From contig NZ_JAGIPG010000003.1 of the NCBI RefSeq assembly GCF_017877055.1, forward strand, positions 248,001-312,000: a stretch of 64,000 bases of DNA, given 5' to 3'. The DNA comes from Neorhizobium galegae. Lineage in GTDB: Bacteria; Pseudomonadota; Alphaproteobacteria; Rhizobiales; Rhizobiaceae. The position numbers and the translations under genes were made by a program. Below, in pieces: positions 1 through 7,743 of this stretch (the first letter of the stretch is position 1; every line of letters begins with the position of its first letter). The notes under the pieces were generated by a model. It saw nothing but the letters and a program-made list of their open reading frames with translations. It was not told where the DNA came from and made no database searches.

Positions 1-661
1 GCCGGCACCGGTCGAAGGCCGAGCGGGCGCCATCGACATGCGCCGCCTGATAGAGTTCGCGGGGGATCGCCGTAAGGCCGGCGAGGAACAGCACGAGATT
101 GAAGCCGACCGATTGCCAGATGCCGATGATCGACAGGCTGTAGAGGACGGACATGGAAGCGCCGAGCCAGTTCGGACCCGGCAGACCGCCGAGCGCCAGA
201 AGCGCGTTGATCGGGCCGATGGTCGGGTGGAACAGATATTGCCAGACGGTCGCCATGGCGACGAGGAGCGAAGCGACCGGCAGGAAATAGGCGGTTCGAA
301 AGAAGGAACGGCCGATATTCTCGCTTTCGATCAGCATCGCAAGGCCGAGCGCCATGAAGATCGAGATCGGCGCGACGATCGCGGTATAGACCGTCGTGTT
401 CCACAGCGAGCGGCGGAAGGTGCGGTCGGTGAAGAGTTCTGTGTAATTGTCGAAGCCGACAAAACGGAAACCCGCATAGCCAAGCTCGTAATCGGTAAAT
501 CCGAACAGGATCACCACCGCCACCGGCAGCAGGATGAAGACGAACAGAAGAACCATTGCCGGCAGCGACAGCACGAGTGCCGCGCGTGCCTCCTGCCGTT
601 CGGCGGCCGAGCGGGCAGGTTTTCTGACGACGGGGAGTGCAGCAGCGATCGCGTCAGCCAC
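1..661 (-). CDS. Sugar ABC transporter permease, MalF/UgpA type (3' part outside the window)
   Basis: Inner-membrane subunit of a carbohydrate-class ABC importer. The reading frame runs from a GTG at 661 off the left edge, giving about 220 residues. It opens with a short polar N-terminus and then a first membrane helix (ALVLSLPAMVLLFVFILLP). The MalF-like segment FVGFDNYTELF follows, then several more hydrophobic helices. The visible part ends inside the EAA loop (YQAAHVDGARSAF), which contacts the ATPase. The GTG start overlaps the stop of the upstream ATPase gene by 8 bases, so the two are probably translationally coupled. The second permease and the binding protein of this system presumably lie beyond the window. 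The substrate cannot be read from the permease; the linked phosphodiesterase suggests a phosphodiester or sugar-phosphate ligand (inference). Confidence 0.85.
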   Translation of the reverse strand, partial: MADAIAAALPVVRKPARSAAERQEARAALVLSLPAMVLLFVFILLPVAVVILFGFTDYELGYAGFRFVGFDNYTELFTDRTFRRSLWNTTVYTAIVAPISIFMALGLAMLIESENIGRSFFRTAYFLPVASLLVAMATVWQYLFHPTIGPINALLALGGLPGPNWLGASMSVLYSLSIIGIWQSVGFNLVLFLAGLTAIPRELYQAAHVDGARSAFDRCR

Positions 662-1823
662 GGGCCGTCTCCAAGCTGATCGCAGCATCGACCGGTGTCG
701 AGGGCAGGCGGCGGCCGTCCTCCGCGAAGACGAAAAGCTGGTCGGCGGAGAATTCCAGGCGCACCGGCATGCCGGCCGCAAGCCCGGCGCCTTCTGCCGG
801 CGAAAGTTTGGCGACGACCGTTTCGCCGATGGCATCGAGCCGGCAATAGAGGATGATCTCTGAACCCAGGAACTCGACGCGGCCGATGCGGGCTGGCAGG
901 CCCTGCTGGCCGCTGCGGGAGACGCTGACGAATTCTGGTCGGATGCCGATCGTCACCGATGTGCCGGCCGCAACAGTTTCACGGGGCAGCCCGACCCGGA
1001 TATCGCCGAGAGCGATCGTACCATCGGCCCCAACCTGGGAGGGAAAAAGGTTGATGCGCGGCTGGCCGATGAAACGGGCCACCTCGATATGCGCCGGATC
1101 GTCGTAGATCACCTGCGGCGAGGCGAGCTGCAGCATCGAACCGCCGATCATCACCGCGACGCGGTCGGCCATGGAAAGCGCTTCGGCCTGGTCATGGGTG
1201 ACGTAGAGCGTCGGCACGCCGGCGCGGCGGTGCAGCTCGACGATCTCGCCGCGGGCATGGACGCGCAGGTTGGCGTCGAGGTTGGAAAGCGGTTCGTCCA
1301 TCAGAAAGACGGAGGGGCGGCGCACCATGGCGCGGCCGAGCGCGACGCGCTGGCGCTGACCGCCGGACATCTGTCCGGGTTTGCGATCGAGCAGATGGTC
1401 GATCTTCAGCGACACGGCCATCTCGCGCACGTCGCGCTTGATCGCCGCCACCGCCTTGCGCTGGCTGGGCATCAGCGGGCCGATCAGCGGCAGGCGTTGT
1501 GCCCGCGTAAGTTTGCGCATGATGAGCGGTACGGCGATGTTCTGCGCCGCCGTCAGGTGCGGATAAAGCGCGTAGGACTGGAACACCATGGCGATGTTGC
1601 GGTCGGCCGCCGGCATCGGCGACAGATCGCGGTCGCCCAGCATGATTTCGCCGGCATCGGCGCTCTCCAGGCCGGCGAGGATGCGCAGCAACGTGCTCTT
1701 GCCGCAGCCGGAAGGGCCGACGAGGGCGATGAACTCGCCCGGACCGGCATCGAGGCTGACCCCCTTGAGGATCGGATTGCCGGAGAAGGATTTTTCGATG
1801 CCGCGAAGCGAAAGGGCGGTCAT
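654..1823 (-). CDS. Carbohydrate ABC transporter ATP-binding protein, UgpC/MalK type
   Basis: Cytoplasmic ATPase that powers the adjacent permeases; 389 residues. It has Walker A GPSGCGKST near residue 37, a Q-loop (MVFQSYALYPH), the ABC signature MSGGQRQRVALGRA near 153, Walker B VFLMDEPLSNLD and the switch His in YVTHDQAEA. The C-terminal 140 residues form the regulatory TOBE region typical of MalK/UgpC. An insertion of about 20 residues after the Q-loop (roughly 106-128, between PLIMRKL and AIKRDV) is longer than in most MalK homologues. ATGA overlap with the phosphodiesterase gene upstream and the 8-base overlap downstream place it in a tight operon. The substrate is unknown. Confidence 0.93.
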   Translation of the reverse strand: MTALSLRGIEKSFSGNPILKGVSLDAGPGEFIALVGPSGCGKSTLLRILAGLESADAGEIMLGDRDLSPMPAADRNIAMVFQSYALYPHLTAAQNIAVPLIMRKLTRAQRLPLIGPLMPSQRKAVAAIKRDVREMAVSLKIDHLLDRKPGQMSGGQRQRVALGRAMVRRPSVFLMDEPLSNLDANLRVHARGEIVELHRRAGVPTLYVTHDQAEALSMADRVAVMIGGSMLQLASPQVIYDDPAHIEVARFIGQPRINLFPSQVGADGTIALGDIRVGLPRETVAAGTSVTIGIRPEFVSVSRSGQQGLPARIGRVEFLGSEIILYCRLDAIGETVVAKLSPAEGAGLAAGMPVRLEFSADQLFVFAEDGRRLPSTPVDAAISLETARG

Positions 1824-2650
1824 TCGGCGCTCTCCACTTCCTTGGCGTTGGTCGGATAGACCTCCTCGATGACGTCGTCGAGGACATAGGCCGTCATTCC
1901 GGGCACGGCGACGATATCGCTTTCAACGTCGTCGCCGAATTCATGCACGACCGCGCCGACCAGCCGTTCGCCCGGCATTTCGCGAACGAGCTTGCCGAGG
2001 ATGAAGGCAGCCGACGGACCCCAGGTGAGGGCGGTGTTCGCGAAACGGCCTTGCCAGGCCCAGTGCAGATGGCCGCTCGCGAAAAGCGCAACGTCATGAG
2101 CGGCGATCAGGTCGTAAAGACGCTTGCGTTGTGTCGGGCGGACGCTCCAGTACCCCGTGTCGCCCTCATGCGGTTCGTCGACGAACAGCGGCTTGTGGGC
2201 AAACAGCGCGACGCGGCGGCCGCGACGCTCCTCGAGGGTTTCTCGCAGCCATTCGAATTGGGATTCTTCTTCATCGTTTTCATGGCCGAGCAGGAGCGAA
2301 TTGAGGCCGATGAAACGCCAGCCGGCAGTGTCCTCGAACCAACGATCCTCTCCGACGAGTTCCCGCCAGCGGGCAAGGCGCTCGGCATTGACCGGCTGCT
2401 CGGAACCCGGGAGATGCCCGACATCGTGATTGCCCGGCAGGATCAGCATCGGGATCGAAGTCTGCCGCATCAGGTTCATGCAGAACGTGATGTCGCCCGG
2501 CTTATCGGCGCCGTCGACGGTCAGATCCCCGGTATGGATGATAAGATCGGCCCGGGTATCCTGGATCCAGGTCAGCAGCGGCGCCCAATTGCCGTTGAAA
2601 TGCGACTTCTCCGGGCTGAAATGGGTATCGGTAATCTGGATGATCTTCAC
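1820..2650 (-). CDS. Calcineurin-like metallophosphoesterase (GpdQ/CpdA type phosphodiesterase)
   Basis: Predicted binuclear-metal phosphodiesterase of 276 residues. The class III cyclic-nucleotide/glycerophosphodiester phosphodiesterase motifs occur in order: DTH near residue 8, HTGD near 40, GNHD near 74, a later His (FAHKP) and GHLHWAW near 193. The GTG at 2650 is preferred over the ATG at 2671 because VKIIQITDTH is where the family fold begins and a GGAG lies just upstream. It is the first gene of an operon with a UgpC-like ATPase (4-base overlap) and a permease. The enzyme may therefore cleave an imported phosphodiester such as a glycerophosphodiester; this is inference from context. No signal peptide is seen, so it should act in the cytoplasm. 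Confidence 0.85.
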   Translation of the reverse strand: MKIIQITDTHFSPEKSHFNGNWAPLLTWIQDTRADLIIHTGDLTVDGADKPGDITFCMNLMRQTSIPMLILPGNHDVGHLPGSEQPVNAERLARWRELVGEDRWFEDTAGWRFIGLNSLLLGHENDEEESQFEWLRETLEERRGRRVALFAHKPLFVDEPHEGDTGYWSVRPTQRKRLYDLIAAHDVALFASGHLHWAWQGRFANTALTWGPSAAFILGKLVREMPGERLVGAVVHEFGDDVESDIVAVPGMTAYVLDDVIEEVYPTNAKEVESAE

Positions 2651-2985
2651 GGCAGCTCTCCGGTCCCGCAAGTGCCTTCCGCAGGTGCGAAGGCGTTCAC
2701 GGTTCCTTAGAGCGCTATCGTGTCAGGCCGGTTACAGAGTTTTCCAGCTTTCTTTCATTTCTGTCACAGGACTGTAAAACGGCGCGTTTTCCGCGAGGTG
2801 CGACGAGTATCGGGCGGCTCTGTCGCGTGACTGCTAAGGGTGGATAGGATGACGCTTCGGGCAAACTGTAAGGGCCTTTCTAAAGGCCGCTGATGATCGG
2901 CCCGGAGTTGACCTCGCTGTCTTGAACCCACGGCGTCATTTCCTAAATCAATCTCCACCATGGCGATTGAGGAAAGGAGGTAGCG
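2651..2985. other. Intergenic region between phosphodiesterase and DUF982 genes
   Basis: No credible coding sequence is visible; short frames on either strand lack ribosome sites and family features. The region holds a Pho-box-like direct repeat at 2761-2778 and a small perfect dyad at 2873-2888 (GGCCTTT, CT, AAAGGCC). A very strong ribosome site (AAAGGAGGT) precedes the DUF982 start. The promoters of the minus-strand phosphodiesterase operon and of the plus-strand DUF982 gene must both lie here, but no convincing -35/-10 pair was identified. Confidence 0.6.
2761..2778 (+). promoter_or_regulatory. Weak Pho-box-like direct repeat
   Basis: CTGTCACAGGACTGTAAA contains two CTGTnA units in the 7-4-7 layout of PhoB sites (consensus CTGTCAT-4-CTGTCAC). 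The first unit matches 6 of 7 bases and the second 5 of 7. It lies about 110 bases upstream of the phosphodiesterase gene, but its orientation points towards the DUF982 gene. Phosphate control would suit a phosphodiester-uptake operon, but the match is modest and could be chance. Confidence 0.2.
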
Positions 2986-3279
2986 ATGGCCAACACGTTG
3001 TTCGACAAACCGCTGTTTGCGAAAACATCTCGCTATGTTCAGGAGCTTGCCAGCCTGGAAGATGTCTTTGACTTTCTCGACGAGTGGCCGATCGAAAAAA
3101 GAAGCGACACCTACGAGGTATTATCGAAGGCCTGTCGAATGGCCGCTCAAGGCATTTTCCCCTTGCCAGCAATCAGGGAGAATGTCCGCCGATTCCTGCT
3201 GAAGGAGCGCGTGTTGGCGAACATCGAGGAGGTACCTCTGTTCGCACGGCGCACGAACGACCGCAACCTCGGCTCGTGA
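2986..3279 (+). CDS. DUF982 family protein
   Basis: A 97-residue protein of unknown function. It has the pattern typical of the small DUF982 proteins abundant in Rhizobiales: an N-terminal phosphosite-like start (ANTLFDKPLF), a central DFLDEWP, a tyrosine-containing helix (YEVLSKACRMAAQG) and a terminal helix. The ATG is preceded by an almost perfect ribosome site (AAAGGAGGT, spacing 5-6). It stands alone between two transporter systems, with more than 300 bases free on both sides, so it is probably monocistronic. No function can be assigned. Confidence 0.75.
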   Translation: MANTLFDKPLFAKTSRYVQELASLEDVFDFLDEWPIEKRSDTYEVLSKACRMAAQGIFPLPAIRENVRRFLLKERVLANIEEVPLFARRTNDRNLGS

Positions 3280-3403
3280 GGCGCTTTTACGTCTCACGTC
3301 GTGTGTCTCGCACGAGGCGGATTTCTAAATGACGAACGCTCGGTAGGAACACAGAAAACCCCACAGCCTGTGAGGGCAACGGGACTTGCAGCAGGGAGCT
3401 TGA

Positions 3404-3583
3404 TCAGCAGGAGTTTGCTTGGTTGACGGGGCTGTTTGCGCTGGAGGTGGAGGCGTTGTTTCCGCCCGCTCCCGCAGTCGTCCGGCTCTTGCCGCAGTTG
3501 GCGTTGCTGCTGCCGGCCGTATCAGCGCCCTGCGTGTTGGTGTTACCCGTCGCTGACGTGCCGCGCGAAGGCGCGACCGTCAT
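3404..3583 (-). CDS. Possible small Ser/Thr/Asn/Gly-rich protein
   Basis: A 59-codon frame from ATG 3583 to TGA 3404 encodes a low-complexity peptide built almost only of Ser, Thr, Gly, Asn and Ala, with Cys at residue 29 and at the C-terminus. It lies just downstream of the ABC ATPase gene on the same strand, 41 bases after its stop, so it could share its transcript. The region would otherwise be empty. No clear ribosome site, signal peptide or family match is visible, so it may be non-coding. The rest of 3280-3624 shows nothing recognisable. Confidence 0.25.
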   Translation of the reverse strand: MTVAPSRGTSATGNTNTQGADTAGSSNANCGKSRTTAGAGGNNASTSSANSPVNQANSC

Positions 3584-3624
3584 TCTTGCTGTGCGGCCAC
3601 CAACTGCTTTGACTGGTTCCAGAC

Positions 3625-4698
3625 TCAGTTCAGCCTTTTGCCGGTCTCGGTGTCGAACAGGTGCACCTTCTCGGGATTGCCCTTCACATGTATCGTTTCG
3701 CCGACCGCGATATTACGGTCCCGGGGGAACTCGACGGTCAGCATTTTGGAATGGCCGACTTCGACATAGCCGTAGGTCTGGCTGCCGAGTCGTTCGGCCA
3801 CCATCAGTTCGCCACTGAACCAGGCCTGTTCGGGGGAACAGGAGGTCAGTTCTTCAGGCCGAATTCCGAGCGTGATGTCCTGGCCGGCAAGCGCCCTTGC
3901 GCCGGAAATGCTGCCGGTTGCGGTTTTTCCCAAAAGCTTCAGGCTCTCCCCATCGGAGGTGATCTTCGCCGGCAGGGTATTCATGGTCGGGCTGCCGATG
4001 AAGCGGGCGACGAACAGGCTCGACGGGTTGTGATAGAGATCGAGCGGCTCGCCGATCTGCTCCACCACGCCACCGTTCATCACCACAATGCGGTCGGCCA
4101 GCGTCATGGCCTCCACCTGATCGTGCGTGACATAGACCGTGGTCGCCTTCATGCGGTTGTGCAGTTTGGCGATTTCCAGGCGCATCTCGACGCGCAGCGC
4201 CGCGTCGAGATTGGAAAGTGGTTCGTCGAACAGGAAGGCCGCCGGCTCGCGGACAATGGCACGGCCCATGGCGACGCGCTGGCGCTGGCCGCCTGACAAT
4301 TGTGCCGGCCGGCGATCGAGATAATCCCTGATCTTGAGGACGTCGGCAGCCTGACCGACGCGGCTTTCGATTTCCCGGTCGTCGCCGCCGCGCATCTTGA
4401 GGCCGAACGACATGTTTTCCCGCACGCTCATATGCGGATAGAGAGCGTAGTCCTGAAAGACCATGGCGATGTTGCGCTCCGCGGGCGGAAGCAGGTTGAC
4501 CGTGCGGCCTTCGATATCCAGTTCGCCGCTGGAAATCTCCTCCAGCCCGGCGATCATGCGCAGAAGCGTCGATTTCCCGCATCCGGAAGGGCCGACGAGA
4601 ACCAGAAACTCGCCGCTCCGGATCTCGATATCGATGTCATGGATCACCTGCAGGGCGCCATACGACTTCCGGATCTTCTTCAACGCTATGCCAGCCAC
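3625..4698 (-). CDS. Sugar ABC transporter ATP-binding protein (MalK/UgpC type)
   Basis: ATPase of 357 residues. It has Walker A GPSGCGKST near residue 36, signature LSGGQRQRVAMGRA near 133, Walker B AFLFDEPLSNLD, the switch His in YVTHDQVEAMT, and a C-terminal TOBE region ending in GNPEKVHLFDTETGKRLN. The open frame continues about 900 bases upstream, but the GTG at 4698 follows GGGAGGA and opens at the conserved IALKKIRKSYG, so the extension is rejected. It diverges from the GntR gene at 4795. The matching binding protein and permeases are the plus-strand genes at 6478-9494, which have no ATPase of their own. Splitting the ATPase onto the opposite strand of a shared control region is common in rhizobial sugar operons. 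Confidence 0.92.
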   Translation of the reverse strand: MAGIALKKIRKSYGALQVIHDIDIEIRSGEFLVLVGPSGCGKSTLLRMIAGLEEISSGELDIEGRTVNLLPPAERNIAMVFQDYALYPHMSVRENMSFGLKMRGGDDREIESRVGQAADVLKIRDYLDRRPAQLSGGQRQRVAMGRAIVREPAAFLFDEPLSNLDAALRVEMRLEIAKLHNRMKATTVYVTHDQVEAMTLADRIVVMNGGVVEQIGEPLDLYHNPSSLFVARFIGSPTMNTLPAKITSDGESLKLLGKTATGSISGARALAGQDITLGIRPEELTSCSPEQAWFSGELMVAERLGSQTYGYVEVGHSKMLTVEFPRDRNIAVGETIHVKGNPEKVHLFDTETGKRLN

Positions 4699-4733
4699 GA
4701 GGTCCTCCCGAACATTTTCAAGCTTGACGTCAG

Positions 4734-4755
4734 TTATCGATATCAATATCGATAA
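4734..4755. promoter_or_regulatory. Perfect palindromic operator in divergent promoter
   Basis: TTATCGATAT and ATATCGATAA form a perfect 10+10 inverted repeat around a CA spacer, in the 96-base region between the divergent ATPase (start 4698) and GntR (start 4795) genes. Dyads of this size in such positions are usual binding sites for FCD-type GntR repressors. The adjacent regulator is therefore the likely ligand-responsive binder controlling both transcripts, including itself. It lies 36 bases from one start codon and 40 from the other, where binding would block RNA polymerase. Confidence 0.65.
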
Positions 4756-4794
4756 TGATAGTTCCTGGAATGCGCAACCCGCTGGATAAGTGAG

Positions 4795-5472
4795 ATGGCC
4801 TATTTTTCCGCTAGATCGACATCGATCAGATCGCCCAAGGCGGGCGCCGCCTTCAATGCGTTGAAGCGCGACATCATGCTCGGAACGCTTGCGCCAGGGA
4901 CCGGTCTGACGGAACTGGAGCTGGCGGCTCATTTCCAGTGCAGCCAGGGCACCGTCCGCGAGGCGCTCCTGCAGCTTCAGGAAGAAGGGCTGGTCCGCCG
5001 CCGGGGGCATCGTGGGACGCAGGTTTCCGAGTGCACGGAAGACGAGGCAATCGAAATGTTCCGGTTGCGTCAGCAGATAGAGGGCAACGGCATGGCACGG
5101 GTCATGCGCGCTCGCAGCCGTACGCTGGTCAAGGAGCTCGATAGCCTCCTCGACAAGATGCTGCTTGCAGCGGCGGCGGGTGACGAGTTGGAGCTTGCGG
5201 CTTTCGACCGCGATTTCCATCGGCGCATTTTCGAAGATGCCAACCTGCCCGCGCTCGATCCGGTCCTTCATCGCTGCCTCGTGCATAATCACCGGTTCAA
5301 GATTTCCCGCAGCCCGATGGCGCGGGATCTCGAGGCGACGGCATTGCGGCATCGCAGCATCATCGACGCGATCGAAAGCGGTGACACAGGGCGGGCGACC
5401 GCCGCAATGCGCCATCATATCGCGACCATCGTCGATCTCGGGCCTGAAGTTTTCCCGGAGGCGACACAGTGA
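4795..5472 (+). CDS. GntR family transcriptional regulator (FCD domain)
   Basis: 225-residue regulator with an N-terminal winged helix (about 16-76; recognition helix around CSQGTVREALLQLQEEGLVRRR) and a helical FCD ligand domain (about 85-215). The FCD domain carries the metal-ligand-like residues D in FDRDFH, H in VHNHRF, and H in LRHRSII and MRHHI. It is the first gene of the plus-strand sugar operon, and the following esterase gene overlaps its stop by 4 bases (GTGA). The perfect dyad at 4734-4755 just upstream is its probable operator. By family precedent it would repress until a sugar acid or pathway intermediate binds the FCD domain; the ligand is unknown. Confidence 0.9.
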   Translation: MAYFSARSTSIRSPKAGAAFNALKRDIMLGTLAPGTGLTELELAAHFQCSQGTVREALLQLQEEGLVRRRGHRGTQVSECTEDEAIEMFRLRQQIEGNGMARVMRARSRTLVKELDSLLDKMLLAAAAGDELELAAFDRDFHRRIFEDANLPALDPVLHRCLVHNHRFKISRSPMARDLEATALRHRSIIDAIESGDTGRATAAMRHHIATIVDLGPEVFPEATQ

Positions 5473-6452
5473 ACGATCTCTCTCAACTGTCGGACACGCT
5501 TTCGGACGAAATGCTGGCGCTGACGCAGCGGGTTGCGGCGGAACTCGGACCTCTGCCGGATCCGACGACCCTTCCGCCGGCGGAAGGTCGTGCACAGACG
5601 CTTGCCGCCAATGTGCGATGGAATGTCAATCTGCCGGCCATGGCGGGCCTCGGGGAGGTCTGGGTAGCGGAAGATACGCGCCTTGGTTCAGCTCGCTGCC
5701 GCCTTAGGGTGCTTGTGCCGCCGGATGCCGCGGATGGCGCGATCCTGTTCGTGCATGGTGGCGGCTTTGCCTTCTGCTCGCCGGAAACCCACGAGCGTTG
5801 CGCCCGGGTTCTTGCGCTGGAAAGCGGCATGCCGGTCGTGATGCCGGATTATCGGCTGGCGCCGGAATCCCCTTATCCGGCCGGGCTCATGGATGTCGTT
5901 GCAACGCTCCGAGGTCTTTTTGAGGTGACTGCCGGCGAAGGCGTCCGCCCTGGTCCGCTGGTCATCTCCGGCGACTCGGCGGGAGCCAACATTGCTCTCG
6001 CAACGACACTGCATGAACATGCGGAGGGCAGACGGCTGCCGGATGCGGCACTGCTCTTTTACGGCACTTATGCGCATTCTTTCGAAACGGCATCTTACGT
6101 CCGTTTCGCTGAAGGCCCGGGACTCACGCGCGGGAAGATGCAACGCTACTGGTCGTTTTATGCCGGTGAGCGCGCAATTGAGGGCGATCCGCTTGCCTGC
6201 CCGCTCATGGCTTCCGATGCGGCCTTGGTCGCGCTGCCGCCCCTTTATCTGATGGCGGCGGCCGTGGATCCGCTGCTTTCCGACACCTTGGGCCTGAGCC
6301 AGCGTCTCAAGGCTCTCGGCCGCAACGACGAACTGCACGTCGTGCCAGGAGTCATCCACGGTTTCCTGCAGAACACGAATGAACTTTCGGCCGCACGGGA
6401 GGCGTTGGCGGCCGCAGGCAGTGCAGCAAGGCGACTGACACAACGTCGATGA
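5469..6452 (+). CDS. Alpha/beta hydrolase, hormone-sensitive-lipase-like esterase
   Basis: 327-residue esterase. It shows the HSL-family oxyanion motif HGGGFAF near residue 95, nucleophile GDSAGAN near 168, acid residue in AAVDPLLSD near 262, and catalytic His in VIHGFLQ near 292. There is no signal peptide, so it should act in the cytoplasm on small esters. The GTG start overlaps the GntR stop. Sitting inside a sugar-import operon, it may remove acetyl, feruloyl or other acyl groups from the imported sugar, or open a lactone (inference). Its DNA composition resembles that of its neighbours. Confidence 0.88.
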   Translation: MNDLSQLSDTLSDEMLALTQRVAAELGPLPDPTTLPPAEGRAQTLAANVRWNVNLPAMAGLGEVWVAEDTRLGSARCRLRVLVPPDAADGAILFVHGGGFAFCSPETHERCARVLALESGMPVVMPDYRLAPESPYPAGLMDVVATLRGLFEVTAGEGVRPGPLVISGDSAGANIALATTLHEHAEGRRLPDAALLFYGTYAHSFETASYVRFAEGPGLTRGKMQRYWSFYAGERAIEGDPLACPLMASDAALVALPPLYLMAAAVDPLLSDTLGLSQRLKALGRNDELHVVPGVIHGFLQNTNELSAAREALAAAGSAARRLTQRR

Positions 6453-6477
6453 CGTGAACGATCAAGAGGAGGAGACT

Positions 6478-7677
6478 ATGAAAATTCTGAAGACAATCGC
6501 GCTTAGCGCCGCTCTTGCGGCTTCGGCCGCGTTCGGTCAGGCGAGGGCGGAAACCGTCCGCTTCTGGTACCATTTCGACAACCCGGCGAACCCGATGTCG
6601 GACCTGGTCAAGAAGTTCGAGACAGCCAATCCCGGCATCAAGATCGAAGCCGAGAACGTGCCGTGGAACAGCTATTACGACAATCTTTATACCGCGCTGG
6701 TCGGCGGCAATGCGCCTGATGCGGCAATGGTGAAGCTCTTCGCCCAGCCCCGGCTTGCCGAAATGGGCGCGCTGGAGCCGATCGGCAAGCAACTCGACGC
6801 GTGGAAAGGCAAGGCCGACCTGCTGGACAACCTGCTCGACCTGAACAAGGGGCCGGACGGAAAGCAGTATTACCTGCCCATCCAGTACGTGGTCCTTTAT
6901 CTCTATTACCGGACCGATCTCTTCCAGGCGGCCGGTCTGCAACCGCCCAAGACCTGCGAAGATTTCCGCAATGCGGCGATCAAGCTCACCAATGCGCCGC
7001 AGACCTACGGTTTCGGCCTGCGCGGCGGCAAGGGCGGCTGGGACCAGTGGGGCGCCTTCGTCCTGTCCCAGGGCGCCGAACTGAAGCCGGGGGGCCTGAC
7101 CAAGCCCGAGGCGGTGGCCGCCAACCAATGGCTGGTCGATCTTTTCCAGAAGGACAAGGTCATTCCGCCGTCCGCACCGAATGACGGGTTCCAGGAAATC
7201 GTTGCCGCGTTCAAATCCGGCAAGACAGCCATGACCATCCACCATATCGGTTCGTCCAAGGATCTCGTTGCTGCTCTCGGCGACAAGGTCTCCGCCGTGC
7301 CGGTTCCGAAATGCGGCAATGGCCAATGGACGTCGTATGGTGACGAGTCGCTTGCGATCTTCTCATCGTCCTCGGTCAAGGACGCTGCCTGGAAGTGGAT
7401 CTCCTTCCTTGCCGAAGGGCAGAACAACGTTGCCTTCAACGGCGCGACAGGCCAGCTGACCGTCACGAAGAGCGGCTCTGCCGACTGGAAGCTCCACGAG
7501 CGTCGTTTCGTCGATGCCACCGTCCAGTCTCTGCCCTTCGCCAGGGTGTTGCCGCAGACCTCCGCGGTCTCGGAATTCGTCAACACAGCCTGGCAGACCA
7601 ACATGCAGCGAGCACTGACCGGCCAGATCACGCCCAAGCAGATGATGGAACAGTTGCAGACGCTGTTTGCGCAATAA
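6478..7677 (+). CDS. Sugar ABC transporter substrate-binding protein (family 1)
   Basis: Periplasmic binding protein of 399 residues. A classic Sec signal peptide (MKILKTIALSAALAASAAFG, cleavage near AQARA-E) is followed by the family 1 solute-binding fold: TVRFWYHFDNPANP, IKIEAENVPWNSYYDNLYTA and a conserved GNAPDAAMV. The ATG at 6478 is chosen over an upstream in-frame start because GAGGAGGA sits 6-7 bases before it and the signal peptide starts there. It delivers ligand to the permeases immediately downstream. Family 1 proteins of this size usually bind oligosaccharides or sugar derivatives. Confidence 0.92.
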   Translation: MKILKTIALSAALAASAAFGQARAETVRFWYHFDNPANPMSDLVKKFETANPGIKIEAENVPWNSYYDNLYTALVGGNAPDAAMVKLFAQPRLAEMGALEPIGKQLDAWKGKADLLDNLLDLNKGPDGKQYYLPIQYVVLYLYYRTDLFQAAGLQPPKTCEDFRNAAIKLTNAPQTYGFGLRGGKGGWDQWGAFVLSQGAELKPGGLTKPEAVAANQWLVDLFQKDKVIPPSAPNDGFQEIVAAFKSGKTAMTIHHIGSSKDLVAALGDKVSAVPVPKCGNGQWTSYGDESLAIFSSSSVKDAAWKWISFLAEGQNNVAFNGATGQLTVTKSGSADWKLHERRFVDATVQSLPFARVLPQTSAVSEFVNTAWQTNMQRALTGQITPKQMMEQLQTLFAQ

Positions 7678-7743
7678 GAGTCGCCTTCGGTCCCGGCACG
7701 TCCTGTGTCGGGACCTCTTTCCCCGCCTCGAGGCTGGATCCGC

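Noticed and set aside
3423..3818. Plus-strand 131-codon frame
   Set aside because: It starts with TTG without a ribosome site, overlaps the ABC ATPase 3' end, and its composition is that of antisense GC-rich DNA.
4699..5595. Upstream extension of the ABC ATPase frame (656 codons in total)
   Set aside because: It is antisense to the GntR gene, whose winged helix and FCD domain are clear, and the ATPase has a good RBS and GTG start at 4698.
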